Source of the DNA: DATIHK01 sp035480775 | GTDB lineage: Bacteria; Patescibacteriota; WWE3; UBA101185; UBA10185 | Assembly: GCA_035480775.1 (NCBI GenBank) | Contig: DATIHK010000056.1 | Coordinates: 1 to 14,571 of the forward strand | Length of the DNA stretch: 14,571 nt | Direction: 5' to 3' | Shown here: positions 1-7,196 of the stretch, in pieces | Numbering within the stretch: the first letter of the stretch is position 1 | Layout of the letters: every line of letters starts with the position of its first letter | Translations under genes and position numbers: made by a program | The notes under the pieces: generated by a model | What the model saw: only the letters and a program-made list of their open reading frames with translations | What the model was told of the DNA's origin: nothing | Databases searched by the model: none

Positions 1-816
1 GGAATAGATGTAGAAGTTTTACACAATCCGTTAGGAGGATTTATAAAAGTTCAAAAACCAGATCAAGTAACTCCACAAGATTTAGAAGAAATAGAAAAAA
101 TTGCTGCAGAACAAAAAGCCTTATTAATGATAATTGAGCCGAGCCTAGCTCAAAACTTAGACCAGCTTTACTCTGCAGGATTTGTCAAAAGCAATTTCTT
201 TTTAACTCCAGTTAAGACCTTAATTTTAGATTTGCAAAAAACCGAAACTGAACTGTGGAATGATTTATCGCACAGCTGTAAATACTCCATAAACCGGGCG
301 AAACGCGAAAAAAATACTGTCGAATTTTATACCAATCCATCAGAAGAAAAATTAAAAGAGTTTTTCGCGGTTTACAAAGAAACCGGAGTCGCTAAAAAAT
401 ATCCAACCAAGACTTGGGAAGATTTAAAAAAGCGCGTTGAAGCATTTAAAGACAAGTCACATCTAGCATTAACTTATGACGCTAATCACGTTTTAGATGG
501 TGGAAAGTTTTATGTTGGTTATCTAGATAATGTCTGGTATATCTATGGTGGAACCAGCGCTGTTGGAAGAAAAAATAAATCTGGTTATTTGTTGCTTTGG
601 GAGTCTATGCTCGAGCTAAAAAAACTGGGATACCAAAAATTAGATTTGGATGGAGTGTATGATCCGCGATTTCCTAGCTTTTTTAATACCTGGAGCGGCT
701 TTACACATTTTAAAGAAAAGTTTGGAGGAGAAATTGTAACTTTTCCTGTTGCCCACGTTAAGTACTACAACAAGTTTTTAAAATATCTTTTTAAGTTCGG
801 AAATTTTAACCTTTAA
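1..816 (+). CDS. FemA/FemB-type peptidoglycan bridge aminoacyltransferase-like protein (5' end missing)
   Basis: The frame is open from base 1 to the TAA at 814-816. The ATG at 127 is internal, because 42 codons precede it without a stop, so the true start lies outside the window. The 271 visible residues look like the C-terminal part of a FemA/FemB-family (GNAT-fold) protein. The family signs are a CKYSINRAKRE-type helix, a K-x-DLDGVYD strand, and a final F-THFKEKFGGE-like segment resembling the family's FK-xFGG-E ending. Family members transfer amino acids from aminoacyl-tRNA to the lipid II peptide stem at the cytoplasmic membrane; the substrate here cannot be read. Its last 11 bp overlap the 3' end of the convergent helicase gene. 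Sure of family, not of specificity. Confidence 0.8.
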   Translation, partial: GIDVEVLHNPLGGFIKVQKPDQVTPQDLEEIEKIAAEQKALLMIIEPSLAQNLDQLYSAGFVKSNFFLTPVKTLILDLQKTETELWNDLSHSCKYSINRAKREKNTVEFYTNPSEEKLKEFFAVYKETGVAKKYPTKTWEDLKKRVEAFKDKSHLALTYDANHVLDGGKFYVGYLDNVWYIYGGTSAVGRKNKSGYLLLWESMLELKKLGYQKLDLDGVYDPRFPSFFNTWSGFTHFKEKFGGEIVTFPVAHVKYYNKFLKYLFKFGNFNL

Positions 817-3664
817 ATCTATAAGGACAAATTGCATTGTAGTCGCAATAATTGCAATGCATTCCAGGAGTCGCTGTAAAGTTACCTTGCTTCATTTTTG
901 CAACTGTTTGTTTTATCTCTTCTTTTTTTTCTTTAATTTGTTTTTCGGTTCTGGTGGTTGAGATTTTTTTGCCATGTTCAATAAAATACATAGTTAATTT
1001 TTCTGGTTTTAGTTGTAATGCTTCGCTGGCACCCATAGCATAATAAGCAACCTGGGCATCTTTATCGACTTCTTTTTGGTCTTTGGCGCTGCCAGTTTTG
1101 TAGTCGATAATTTCGATGTTACCGTCTGGAAGTGTATCGATTCGGTCGATTCTTCCATAAAACTTTATTCCGTCGATGCGAATGTTAAAAGATTTTTCTA
1201 AAGCCATAGTTTTATTTTTATTATTTTTATTTTCTTCGTAATATTTCTTTAACAGTTCTTCGCCTTTTTTGAATTGCAAATTTCGGTGGTCTTCATCGTC
1301 GTAACCCAGTGGTTGCCAATTGTTTTGATAAAGTTTTAATAAATCTTCATAAGAAACATTTTCGTTAAACATTAACTTAGTATGAAAATCGCGCAAAGTA
1401 TTGTGAATAGATGATCCAAAGCTGAGCGCGTGATTTGGCAAAGTAGGAATTTTTAAAATATAGGCGTATTTGTATTGCAGTGGGCAAGTTTCGTACGTCG
1501 AAATTTGTGTGTAACTTAAAAAGTCTGGTACAAATGATTTAATCTTTTCGGCCGGAGCTTCTCGAAATCCCGAACCGATTCCAAATAACCCTGATTGTTC
1601 GGTTTTTGCTTCAGGAATAGTTGTTTTAATTCCGGTTTCATTTATAAAACCACTTTCGACTTTTTCTCTTTTTCCGCCGTAATTTTTAGCAAAAGTTAGA
1701 TACAAATATTTTTTAGCACGAGTCATTCCAACATAAAAAAGTCGTCTTTCTTCTTGCAAATGTTCATTGCCTGTTGGAAGCGTTTCTTTAATTAATTCAT
1801 CTGGAACCTCAATTGTGTCTCCGCGATCGCGAGTCGGAAATCTATCTGCAACCAAATTGACCATAAAAGCTGCGCCAAATTCTAGACCTTTACTAGCGTG
1901 AACGGTTAGCAAATTAATGGTATCGATATCTTCTATTTCGGCTTGCGCAGGATTTTCTCCGGCTTCAATTACCAGAGTTATGTAGTCAATAAAATCAATT
2001 AAGGTAGGAATATTTTTGGTTTCTTGTCTGTGGTCGACTTCAAATCTTTTTACGATATTTAAAAATAAATCTAAGTTTTTTAATTTTAATTCGTCATCGA
2101 CAGTTGGTTCTTTAATAAATTGGCTGGTGTAATTTATGGCATTTACTGCATTATAAGTAATTTGTGTTGGAGTTGCTTTGTTTAGGTTATCTTGAAATTC
2201 TAAAATTATTTTGCACAGCTGCATTACCTTTTCATTTTTATTTTCTTTAATAATTTCACACAGCGGAACATTTTTATATTTTGATTGCGAAAGCATTGCT
2301 GTGATGTTTTCGTGAGGAATTTGCAATGTGCTGATATTTAAAACTCTGTATAAACTAATTGTGTCTAGAGGATTAATAATTATTTTTAGTAATGACATAA
2401 TGTCGCGAATTTCTTCCCGATCGTATAATCCGCGATTTCCGACAAGCTGATATGGAAGCCCGTGTTTTCGCAGTCCTAAAATAAATGGATCCAAATGACT
2501 GTTGGCGCGAGCTAAGATAGCAAAATTCTTATAAGTGTATTGTGGTTCTTTCGCCAGAATCCCTAAGATTTTCGAAATTACAAATTCTACTTCGTCTTCT
2601 AAAGTCTCAAAGCTTGCGGCAACTATTGCAGCTTTTTCATCAATCATACTGACGAGTTTTTTGGAAATGTTTAATTTAACTTCTAGTGTATCTGGATCAT
2701 TATTTTTAATTAATTTGTACGCCGGATCTAAAATTTCTTGTCCAGATCGGTAGTTATTTAAAAGCGTAATCATATTAGACTCCGGATAGTCTTTTCTAAA
2801 CTCCAGAATATTTGAAACGGCTGCCCCGCGAAACTTATAAATTGATTGTGAATCGTCTCCGACTACTAGTAGGCTGCGGTTTTTATTTGCAGTTTCGGAC
2901 GCTGGAAACAGTAATTTTATTAATTCGTACTGAGCAAAATTGGTATCTTGAAACTCATCAATTAACACATGTTCAAATTGCTTTCGATATTTTTTGAGAA
3001 TGTTTGGTCGTTCTCTAAAAAGTTTTGTTACCCAAACAATTAAGTCTCCGAAATCGAGCTTGGAGCTCTCAAGTTTAATCTCTTCGTAGCGTTTATAAAT
3101 GTAAGCAAGTTCTGTCCAGCGCTTTTTTTCGTCTTGGTCTTCAGCATCAAACTTTTTTGCAAAGTTTTCGAGATCTTGCCTAGAAATGTCTTCGTCTTTT
3201 AATCGCGAAATGAATTTTAATATAGCCGAAATAAATTTAGTTGGATTTCCGAGCGGTCGGTAATAATTTAGATCAAGCTTATACAAATTTTTGCGTAGTA
3301 AAATCCATTGTTGAGGTTCGGTCAAAACTTTATACGAAATATCCAAGCCAATTTCTAATCCTTCGGCTCGTAAAATTCTCTCGGCAAATGAATGAAATGT
3401 GCAGATCCACGGATCTTCATAGCCCAAAGGCATAACTTCGTCGACGCGTCCGACCATTTCGCTACAAGCTTTATCTGTAAACGTTAATGCCAAAATATTG
3501 TTTGAACCAACTTTTTTGTTTTGTATAAGATGTTTTATACGCTCGGTTATCACGCGAGTTTTACCAGTTCCTGCTCCTGCTACAACTAAAAGAGCACCGC
3601 TTTCGAGGTTTATAGCTTCTTGTTGATTTATATTTGGATTTGTTTCGGATTTCTTTGCCTTCAT
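806..3664 (-). CDS. UvrD/PcrA-like superfamily 1 helicase fused to a RecB-type PD-(D/E)XK nuclease with Fe-S cysteines
   Basis: This 952-aa protein carries a full SF1A helicase. Walker A AGAGTGKT is at about 29-36, motif II IDEFQD at 235-240, motif III VVGDDSQSIYKFRG at 267-280, motif IV NNYRSGQE at 303-310, motif V TVHASKGLEF at 587-596 and motif VI RRLFYVGMTRAKK at 640-652. The C-terminal quarter is a RecB/AddB-type nuclease: H754, GRID with D840, and IIDYKTG with D854 and K856. C727 together with C937-x2-C940-x5-C946 matches the four cysteines that hold a 4Fe-4S cluster in AddB-like nucleases. Expected role: ATP-driven unwinding and end resection of DNA in repair. No AddA/AddB partner is visible, so it may act alone or pair with a distant subunit. 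No SD precedes the ATG; a -10-like box ends 10 nt upstream. Confidence 0.93.
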   Translation of the reverse strand: MKAKKSETNPNINQQEAINLESGALLVVAGAGTGKTRVITERIKHLIQNKKVGSNNILALTFTDKACSEMVGRVDEVMPLGYEDPWICTFHSFAERILRAEGLEIGLDISYKVLTEPQQWILLRKNLYKLDLNYYRPLGNPTKFISAILKFISRLKDEDISRQDLENFAKKFDAEDQDEKKRWTELAYIYKRYEEIKLESSKLDFGDLIVWVTKLFRERPNILKKYRKQFEHVLIDEFQDTNFAQYELIKLLFPASETANKNRSLLVVGDDSQSIYKFRGAAVSNILEFRKDYPESNMITLLNNYRSGQEILDPAYKLIKNNDPDTLEVKLNISKKLVSMIDEKAAIVAASFETLEDEVEFVISKILGILAKEPQYTYKNFAILARANSHLDPFILGLRKHGLPYQLVGNRGLYDREEIRDIMSLLKIIINPLDTISLYRVLNISTLQIPHENITAMLSQSKYKNVPLCEIIKENKNEKVMQLCKIILEFQDNLNKATPTQITYNAVNAINYTSQFIKEPTVDDELKLKNLDLFLNIVKRFEVDHRQETKNIPTLIDFIDYITLVIEAGENPAQAEIEDIDTINLLTVHASKGLEFGAAFMVNLVADRFPTRDRGDTIEVPDELIKETLPTGNEHLQEERRLFYVGMTRAKKYLYLTFAKNYGGKREKVESGFINETGIKTTIPEAKTEQSGLFGIGSGFREAPAEKIKSFVPDFLSYTQISTYETCPLQYKYAYILKIPTLPNHALSFGSSIHNTLRDFHTKLMFNENVSYEDLLKLYQNNWQPLGYDDEDHRNLQFKKGEELLKKYYEENKNNKNKTMALEKSFNIRIDGIKFYGRIDRIDTLPDGNIEIIDYKTGSAKDQKEVDKDAQVAYYAMGASEALQLKPEKLTMYFIEHGKKISTTRTEKQIKEKKEEIKQTVAKMKQGNFTATPGMHCNYCDYNAICPYRFKG

Positions 3665-3674
3665 ATGTACAGCT

Positions 3675-3704
3675 AATATACCACTCCGTTTTTGATTTTC
3701 TAAA
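3675..3704 (-). promoter_or_regulatory. Predicted promoter of the helicase-nuclease gene, nearly leaderless
   Basis: Read on the minus strand, an extended -10 TGG-TATATT (hexamer 3675-3680, TG element 3681-3683) lies 10 nt before the ATG at 3664. A weak -35 TTTAGA (3699-3704) sits 18 bp upstream. A transcript starting about 7 nt after the -10 would have only about 3-4 leader bases. Predicted by eye, not tested. Confidence 0.45.
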
Positions 3705-3777
3705 AAAATAAGAGTACTTTTATGCTATCTGAGTAGGAGGTCTTAGTGGTTTTTGTCGAGTCGCCATGGGAGGAGAA

Positions 3778-3882
3778 ATGTTATTTTCTGCGTTGGGCTT
3801 CTTGGTCGCTGGCATCTTGCTCGCGCCGCTTATTCGCTGGGGGTTGCAACTGGTCGGCCTTGTTCCGTTTCAAAACAGCTGA
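3778..3882 (+). CDS. Small hydrophobic ORF, 34 aa, putative single-span membrane peptide
   Basis: ATG at 3778 follows a strong purine SD (GGGAGG, 3768-3773, 4 nt spacing) and is read to TGA at 3880-3882. The peptide starts MLFSALGFLVAGILLAPLI, and residues 2-19 could span a membrane. An in-frame ATG at 3766 would add four residues (MGGE) but would place the SD inside the gene. Codons end in G or C far more often than in the neighbouring genes, and the stretch is visibly richer in GC. A second SD (AGGAGGT, 3735-3741) precedes GTG 3746, which opens an overlapping 60-codon frame ending in the downstream hairpin. That frame looks less protein-like, but it could be the true product or a leader peptide. 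No family is recognised. The stretch could instead be a structured RNA. Confidence 0.4.
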   Translation: MLFSALGFLVAGILLAPLIRWGLQLVGLVPFQNS

Positions 3883-3894
3883 CTATAGGGCAAA

Positions 3895-3939
3895 GTACGA
3901 GAGAATCGCGAACACACTTGTGTCGTAACTCTCTCGTAC
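3895..3939. repeat. Perfect 10-bp inverted repeat (hairpin) between rmuC and the small ORF
   Basis: GTACGAGAGA (3895-3904) and TCTCTCGTAC (3930-3939) are exact reverse complements around a 25-nt spacer. Inside the spacer CGA-ACAC and GTGTCG can pair as an inner hairpin with one bulged A. On the minus strand it begins 12 nt after the rmuC stop and is followed by TTTGCC, a poor U-tract, so it is at best a weak terminator for rmuC. On the plus strand it ends the small-ORF island without a T-run. It could also be a structured RNA element or a protein-binding palindrome. Confidence 0.6.
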
Positions 3940-3951
3940 GTTATCAAAAAT

Positions 3952-5001
3952 TTATTCGAGTGGAATTTGTAAAGGTTTTACTTCGGGAGGTTCTATTGTT
4001 TGAACGTTTTCAATTTTTCCAAAAAGTTTAGAATAGTGAGTTTTAACATTGGTCATTCCGTTGTAGGAGTTGGTAATATGGCGTTCTAAAACTCCTAAAT
4101 CTTCATTAAATTTTACGGCTTCTACTTTTATTCCACCTAAAGCTTTCAAAATTTCATCAGCGTGTTTTTGTAGCTCGTGTTGCTGATAGGCAACCAGTAA
4201 AACTTTCAAAAAATAAGACAGTGTGTTTGGTGATGCCATGATTACGTTTTTGTTTTTTGCATAATCTTCTATTTGTGGATTATTTACGAGAATTTCGTAA
4301 TACACCGTTTCAGATGGAATATACATAACGGCCTGCGAAGTAGTTCCTTCGTCGGGCAAGATATATTTTGACGAAATTTCTTCAATTCTTTTTTTAACAT
4401 CGCTGGTAAACATTTTTTTGAATTTTTCTCGGTCGAGATCGCTGTCGCAAGTTAACATCGCTTTAAAATTTTCCATCGGAAATTTCGAATCGACAGGAAT
4501 AATGCCTCTTTCTGTAAAAATGACAACATCGCAAGTGTCCCCGCTTTTAAATTTATATTGAGTTTTAAAAAGATCTTTGGGTAAAAAGCTTTGTAAAATA
4601 TCGTATAAAAATTGTTCTCCTAAACCACCTCGTAATTTTGGAGATTTTAAAACGTTGCTCAAATCTTTCATGTCTTTTCCAAATTCTTCGATTCCGCCAA
4701 GTTGCTTTTGGACATTTCTAATAACTTCAGTGGAATTGTCGAGTCGCTCCCAAATTAATTTTGTTTGCTGATTCATAGCCTCGCGCTGTCGGCTCATTTG
4801 GGTATCTAATGTTGAGCGGTGTTCTTTGAATTCATTTTGCACATTGGATTGCATATTTTTGAGCCATTCCATCAAAACGGTATCGTTAGTACCTTTCATT
4901 TCTTCGCGCATTTTTTTCATTTGAGAAATTAGAAGAAAAGCAATTCCGCCGAGACCAGCGAGAAAAATTATTATGAGTAAAAAGATATTGGCGGCAGACA
5001 T
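3952..5001 (-). CDS. rmuC: RmuC-family DNA recombination protein
   Basis: The 349-aa product begins MSAANIFLLIII. It has one N-terminal membrane span (about residues 4-26), a charged segment likely to be coiled coil (about 30-110), then the RmuC domain. Recognisable RmuC elements are LRGGLGEQFLYDIL, CDVVIFTERGIIPVDSKFP and QAVMYIPSETVYYEIL. RmuC proteins are nuclease-like factors that limit inversions and rearrangements at repeats. Their mechanism is poorly known, and the membrane anchor is common in the family. The frame stays open up to 5121, but I place the start at 5001: the extension is not RmuC-like, contains a terminator hairpin (5036-5068), and a -10-like TACAAT ends 6 nt before this ATG. 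No SD is present. It lies upstream of the helicase-nuclease gene on the same strand but is separated by the GC-rich island. Confidence 0.9.
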   Translation of the reverse strand: MSAANIFLLIIIFLAGLGGIAFLLISQMKKMREEMKGTNDTVLMEWLKNMQSNVQNEFKEHRSTLDTQMSRQREAMNQQTKLIWERLDNSTEVIRNVQKQLGGIEEFGKDMKDLSNVLKSPKLRGGLGEQFLYDILQSFLPKDLFKTQYKFKSGDTCDVVIFTERGIIPVDSKFPMENFKAMLTCDSDLDREKFKKMFTSDVKKRIEEISSKYILPDEGTTSQAVMYIPSETVYYEILVNNPQIEDYAKNKNVIMASPNTLSYFLKVLLVAYQQHELQKHADEILKALGGIKVEAVKFNEDLGVLERHITNSYNGMTNVKTHYSKLFGKIENVQTIEPPEVKPLQIPLE

Positions 5002-5007
5002 AAAACC

Positions 5008-5016
5008 ATTGTAACA
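5008..5016 (-). promoter_or_regulatory. Predicted extended -10 promoter of rmuC, leaderless spacing
   Basis: On the minus strand TGT-TACAAT (hexamer 5008-5013, TG element 5014-5016) ends 6 nt before the ATG at 5001, so transcription would begin at or next to the start codon. A poor -35 candidate, TTGCCT (5029-5034), lies 15 bp upstream and overlaps the tail of the preceding terminator. Confidence 0.5.
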
Positions 5017-5024
5017 TATCCGAA

Positions 5025-5068
5025 GAAAAGGCAAAGCCAACCCCGCTTGAGCTGTTCGCGGGATTGGC
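5025..5068 (-). terminator. Rho-independent terminator of the 77-aa gene
   Basis: On the minus strand GCCAATCCCGC (5058-5068) pairs with GCGGGGTTGGC (5036-5046) over 11 bp with a single T-G wobble and an 11-nt loop. It is followed by the T-rich tail TTTGCCTTTTC (5025-5035). It begins 12 nt after the stop of the 77-aa gene and lies upstream of the rmuC start, so it separates the two transcription units. Confidence 0.8.
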
Positions 5069-5080
5069 TCTGTAGAGAAT

Positions 5081-5314
5081 TTAGCTTCCGATTTTACATC
5101 CAGCTGGAATATCGTAAACAACTTCTTCGGCTTCTTCGTCGTACAAAAGCATTTTCAGCACATTGTTGTCGAGATAAAAACGACCCACAGATAGGTGCAT
5201 GTGAATATTGATGTTGGCCGAGCCTGTGCTTGTTATATGTACTGGCGTTCCTCTTGGCAAAATCTTAGTCAAAGTTTCTGGCGTGTCAGCTGTGGTTACT
5301 ACGTGTGCTGTCAT
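5081..5314 (-). CDS. Hypothetical 77-aa protein
   Basis: No family is recognised. The 77 residues (MTAHVVTTADT to AGCKIGS) have no signal or membrane segment, are rich in Thr, Val and Ile in the first half, and carry an acidic stretch, YDEEAEEVVYD, near the end; a small beta-rich soluble protein is plausible. An ATG two codons earlier (5320) directly abuts the SD, so I chose 5314: AAAGGAG (5321-5327) then has a good 6-nt spacing. The SD, a dedicated strong terminator, and codons less AT-biased than the neighbours all argue that it is a real, independently expressed gene. It is divergent from the four-TM gene at 5382. A TATAAT on its strand (5368-5373) could be its promoter, with a leader of roughly 50 nt. 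Confidence 0.65.
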   Translation of the reverse strand: MTAHVVTTADTPETLTKILPRGTPVHITSTGSANINIHMHLSVGRFYLDNNVLKMLLYDEEAEEVVYDIPAGCKIGS

Positions 5315-5347
5315 GCTCATCTCCTTTGCTGGATAAGCGCAAGATTG

Positions 5348-5375
5348 TTGGTTTTTATGCTGGACGCATTATAAT
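5348..5375 (+). promoter_or_regulatory. Predicted promoter of the four-TM gene, consensus -10, leaderless spacing
   Basis: A consensus TATAAT (5370-5375) ends 6 nt before the ATG at 5382. Weak -35 candidates are TTGGTT (5348-5353, spacer 16) or TTGTTG (5345-5350, spacer 19). A TATAAT also reads on the minus strand at 5368-5373, overlapping this one by four bases, so the site may fire in both directions. Confidence 0.6.
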
Positions 5376-5381
5376 ACATGT

Positions 5382-5744
5382 ATGCCAAAGTTTATGTATA
5401 CTATAATAGTTTTGGCTTTGGTTTTGTGGGGAATTTGTCTTCACGTTTTATTTTCAGTTGCGCCAGGATCGGTGTCCGGAAAATTTACTTTTTTAATTCC
5501 ATTGTTTTTGGCTTTAACCGCAACGATTTCAATTCCAATGTACTTTTTTTTCTTTAATAAAGCTCCGACGTTCACTAATTTAAAATTGTTATATCGACGC
5601 AGTTTAAAATGGGCTCTGTTTTTTTCATTTGGTTTGTCAGTAATTGTTGGATTAAAAATATTTGGAGTATTTACGATAATTAATGTTATTTTATTTTGTA
5701 TTTTATATTTTGCGGTTTATATGCAACTACGAAGTTCTAAATAA
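5382..5744 (+). CDS. Small four-TM membrane protein of unknown function
   Basis: The 120-aa protein is almost entirely hydrophobic. Probable membrane spans lie at about residues 6-26, 35-56, 74-92 and 95-114. A short basic loop (YRRSLK) stands between spans 2 and 3, and the tail LRSSK is basic. No catalytic motif or known domain is recognised. The ATG lies 6 nt after a TATAAT and has no SD, so the mRNA is probably leaderless. It is the first gene of a five-gene plus-strand run; metG starts 24 nt after its stop but appears to have its own promoter. Function cannot be inferred from position alone. Confidence 0.75.
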   Translation: MPKFMYTIIVLALVLWGICLHVLFSVAPGSVSGKFTFLIPLFLALTATISIPMYFFFFNKAPTFTNLKLLYRRSLKWALFFSFGLSVIVGLKIFGVFTIINVILFCILYFAVYMQLRSSK

Positions 5745-5750
5745 CAAATG

Positions 5751-5759
5751 TGCTAAAAT
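5751..5759 (+). promoter_or_regulatory. Predicted extended -10 promoter of metG, nearly leaderless
   Basis: TGC-TAAAAT (TG element 5751-5753, hexamer 5754-5759) ends 9 nt before the metG ATG, predicting a leader of about 2-3 nt. No convincing -35 is seen, which is tolerated by extended -10 promoters. Read-through from the upstream gene is also possible. Confidence 0.45.
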
Positions 5760-5768
5760 TACCTTGTC

Positions 5769-7196
5769 ATGACAGCAAAAGAACAAAAGTATTTAATAAC
5801 CACAGCCATTGATTACACTAACGATGTAATTCACATCGGACACGCGTATCAAAAAATTTTGGCTGATTGTGTAGCACGTTATCAAAGATTAAAACGTGGC
5901 GATAAAGATGTTTATTTTTTAACAGGCACCGACGAATACGGAACGACCAATGAAAAAGCAGCCAAAGATCGTAATGTCTCTCCCAAACAACATGTCGATG
6001 AAATTTCTGCAAGAGACAGAGCTCAACTAGATGCGCTAAATGTTTCATACGATCGTTTCTTTAGAACTACAGATGAAGATCACACAAAAACCGCCTCAGA
6101 TTTTTATAAAAAAGTTTTTGACGCTGGAGATATTTATAAAGATAAATATAAAGGTTTATATTGCGAAGGCTGCGAATCCTACAAAACATTTTCTGAATTA
6201 AATGAAGAAGGACAATGTTTGTTACATCCGACTCGAAAAATTCAAGAACTCGAAGAAGTCAATTACTTTTTTAAATGGTCAAAATATTCCGACTTTTTGC
6301 GTGCACTCGTAAATTCAGAGCGCTTTGTATTGCCGCAAGGGAAGAAAAAAGAAATGTTAGCATTTATCGAAAATGGCATTAAAGACATTCCTATTACGCG
6401 CCCTACCTATAAAGTAACTTGGGGTATACCGGTACCAAATGATCCAGAGCAGGTAATTTATGTCTGGTTTGACGCGCTTATCAATTATTTTACTGCCGCT
6501 AAGCCTTTAGGTTTCTGGGACGACTCGACAGAAATTGTACATATATTAGGAAAAGATAATGCCAAATGGCACGTATTACTTTGGCCTGCGATGCTAAAAA
6601 GTGCGAGCGAACGAGTTCCAGACACAATTTATGTTCATGGATTTATAAATCTTGACGGACAAAAGATAAGTAAGTCACGTGGAAATGTCATTCTTCCAAC
6701 CGACCTAGTAAATAAATATGGGGTTGATGCCGTGCGCTACTACTTTTTAAAACATGGTCCAATAGTTGAAGACGTAGATATTTCTATAAAACATTTAGAA
6801 GAAACTTATAATTCGGATTTAGCTAACGGATTAGGAAATACAGTTGCGCGTTTAGCTAAACTCGCTGAAAATTCGGGTTTTGAGTTTGATTTTGCGGAGG
6901 GTGAGCTTAATTTAGACGATTTAAAACCCATCGAAGAAGATTTTAGAATTGACATAGCGCTTCAAAATGTCTGGAAAAATTTAGCCGATCTCGACAAACA
7001 TATAAATGAAAACACTCCTTGGGCAATAAAAGAAGCTAATACTTTGAAAGAAGTTTTAACTTATGAAATTACTAAATTGCGTGAGGTTGCTTTATTGTTA
7101 CAACCTTTTATGCCCGAAACATCCAAGCAAATTTTGAGCCAATTTTCATCTCAAAAGATTACGGCTAGAAGCGCGCTATTTCCAAGGCTGGCCTAG
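5769..7196 (+). CDS. metG: Methionyl-tRNA synthetase, short form
   Basis: This cytoplasmic class I aminoacyl-tRNA synthetase of 475 aa charges tRNA-Met. The HIGH motif is HIGH at 22-25 and the KMSKS loop is KISKS at 299-303. The insertion between the Rossmann halves carries a zinc knuckle, C132-x2-C135 and C150-x2-H153, as in the Thermus/Aquifex-like type. The anticodon-binding helical domain covers about 340-475 (including NGLGNTVARL and ENTPWAIK). The protein ends there, without the C-terminal EMAP/Trbp111-like tRNA-binding extension found in many bacteria. The next gene, tatD, starts immediately after the TAG stop. The metG-tatD pairing is also known in Bacillus and others. Likely essential. 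Confidence 0.97.
   Translation: MTAKEQKYLITTAIDYTNDVIHIGHAYQKILADCVARYQRLKRGDKDVYFLTGTDEYGTTNEKAAKDRNVSPKQHVDEISARDRAQLDALNVSYDRFFRTTDEDHTKTASDFYKKVFDAGDIYKDKYKGLYCEGCESYKTFSELNEEGQCLLHPTRKIQELEEVNYFFKWSKYSDFLRALVNSERFVLPQGKKKEMLAFIENGIKDIPITRPTYKVTWGIPVPNDPEQVIYVWFDALINYFTAAKPLGFWDDSTEIVHILGKDNAKWHVLLWPAMLKSASERVPDTIYVHGFINLDGQKISKSRGNVILPTDLVNKYGVDAVRYYFLKHGPIVEDVDISIKHLEETYNSDLANGLGNTVARLAKLAENSGFEFDFAEGELNLDDLKPIEEDFRIDIALQNVWKNLADLDKHINENTPWAIKEANTLKEVLTYEITKLREVALLLQPFMPETSKQILSQFSSQKITARSALFPRLA

Noticed and set aside
833..861. Inverted repeat TGCATTG / CAATGCA near the FemAB-helicase junction, a possible terminator
   Set aside because: It falls on codons of the C-x2-C-x5-C Fe-S segment of the helicase-nuclease gene, has a short AT-rich stem and no T-run at a useful place, so coding constraint explains it.
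3746..3928. Plus-strand 60-codon frame from GTG with a good SD
   Set aside because: Kept only as an alternative in the small-ORF entry. Its product, rich in Trp, Cys and Arg, looks less like a real protein than the overlapping hydrophobic 34-aa frame, although the SD is real.
3665..3951. The GC-rich intergenic stretch as a tRNA, SRP RNA, RNase P RNA or tmRNA gene
   Set aside because: No cloverleaf, CCA end, SRP tetraloop region, RNase P core or tmRNA end motif was recognised by eye on either strand.
3753..4031. Plus-strand 92-codon frame starting with TTG
   Set aside because: It has no well-spaced SD, runs through the hairpin and into rmuC antisense, and has an implausible composition; a shadow frame.
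5818..6048. Minus-strand ORFs inside metG and similar antisense frames in tatD, the MraY/WecA-like and ubiA genes
   Set aside because: They lie wholly inside well-supported genes, lack initiation signals and have no family features.
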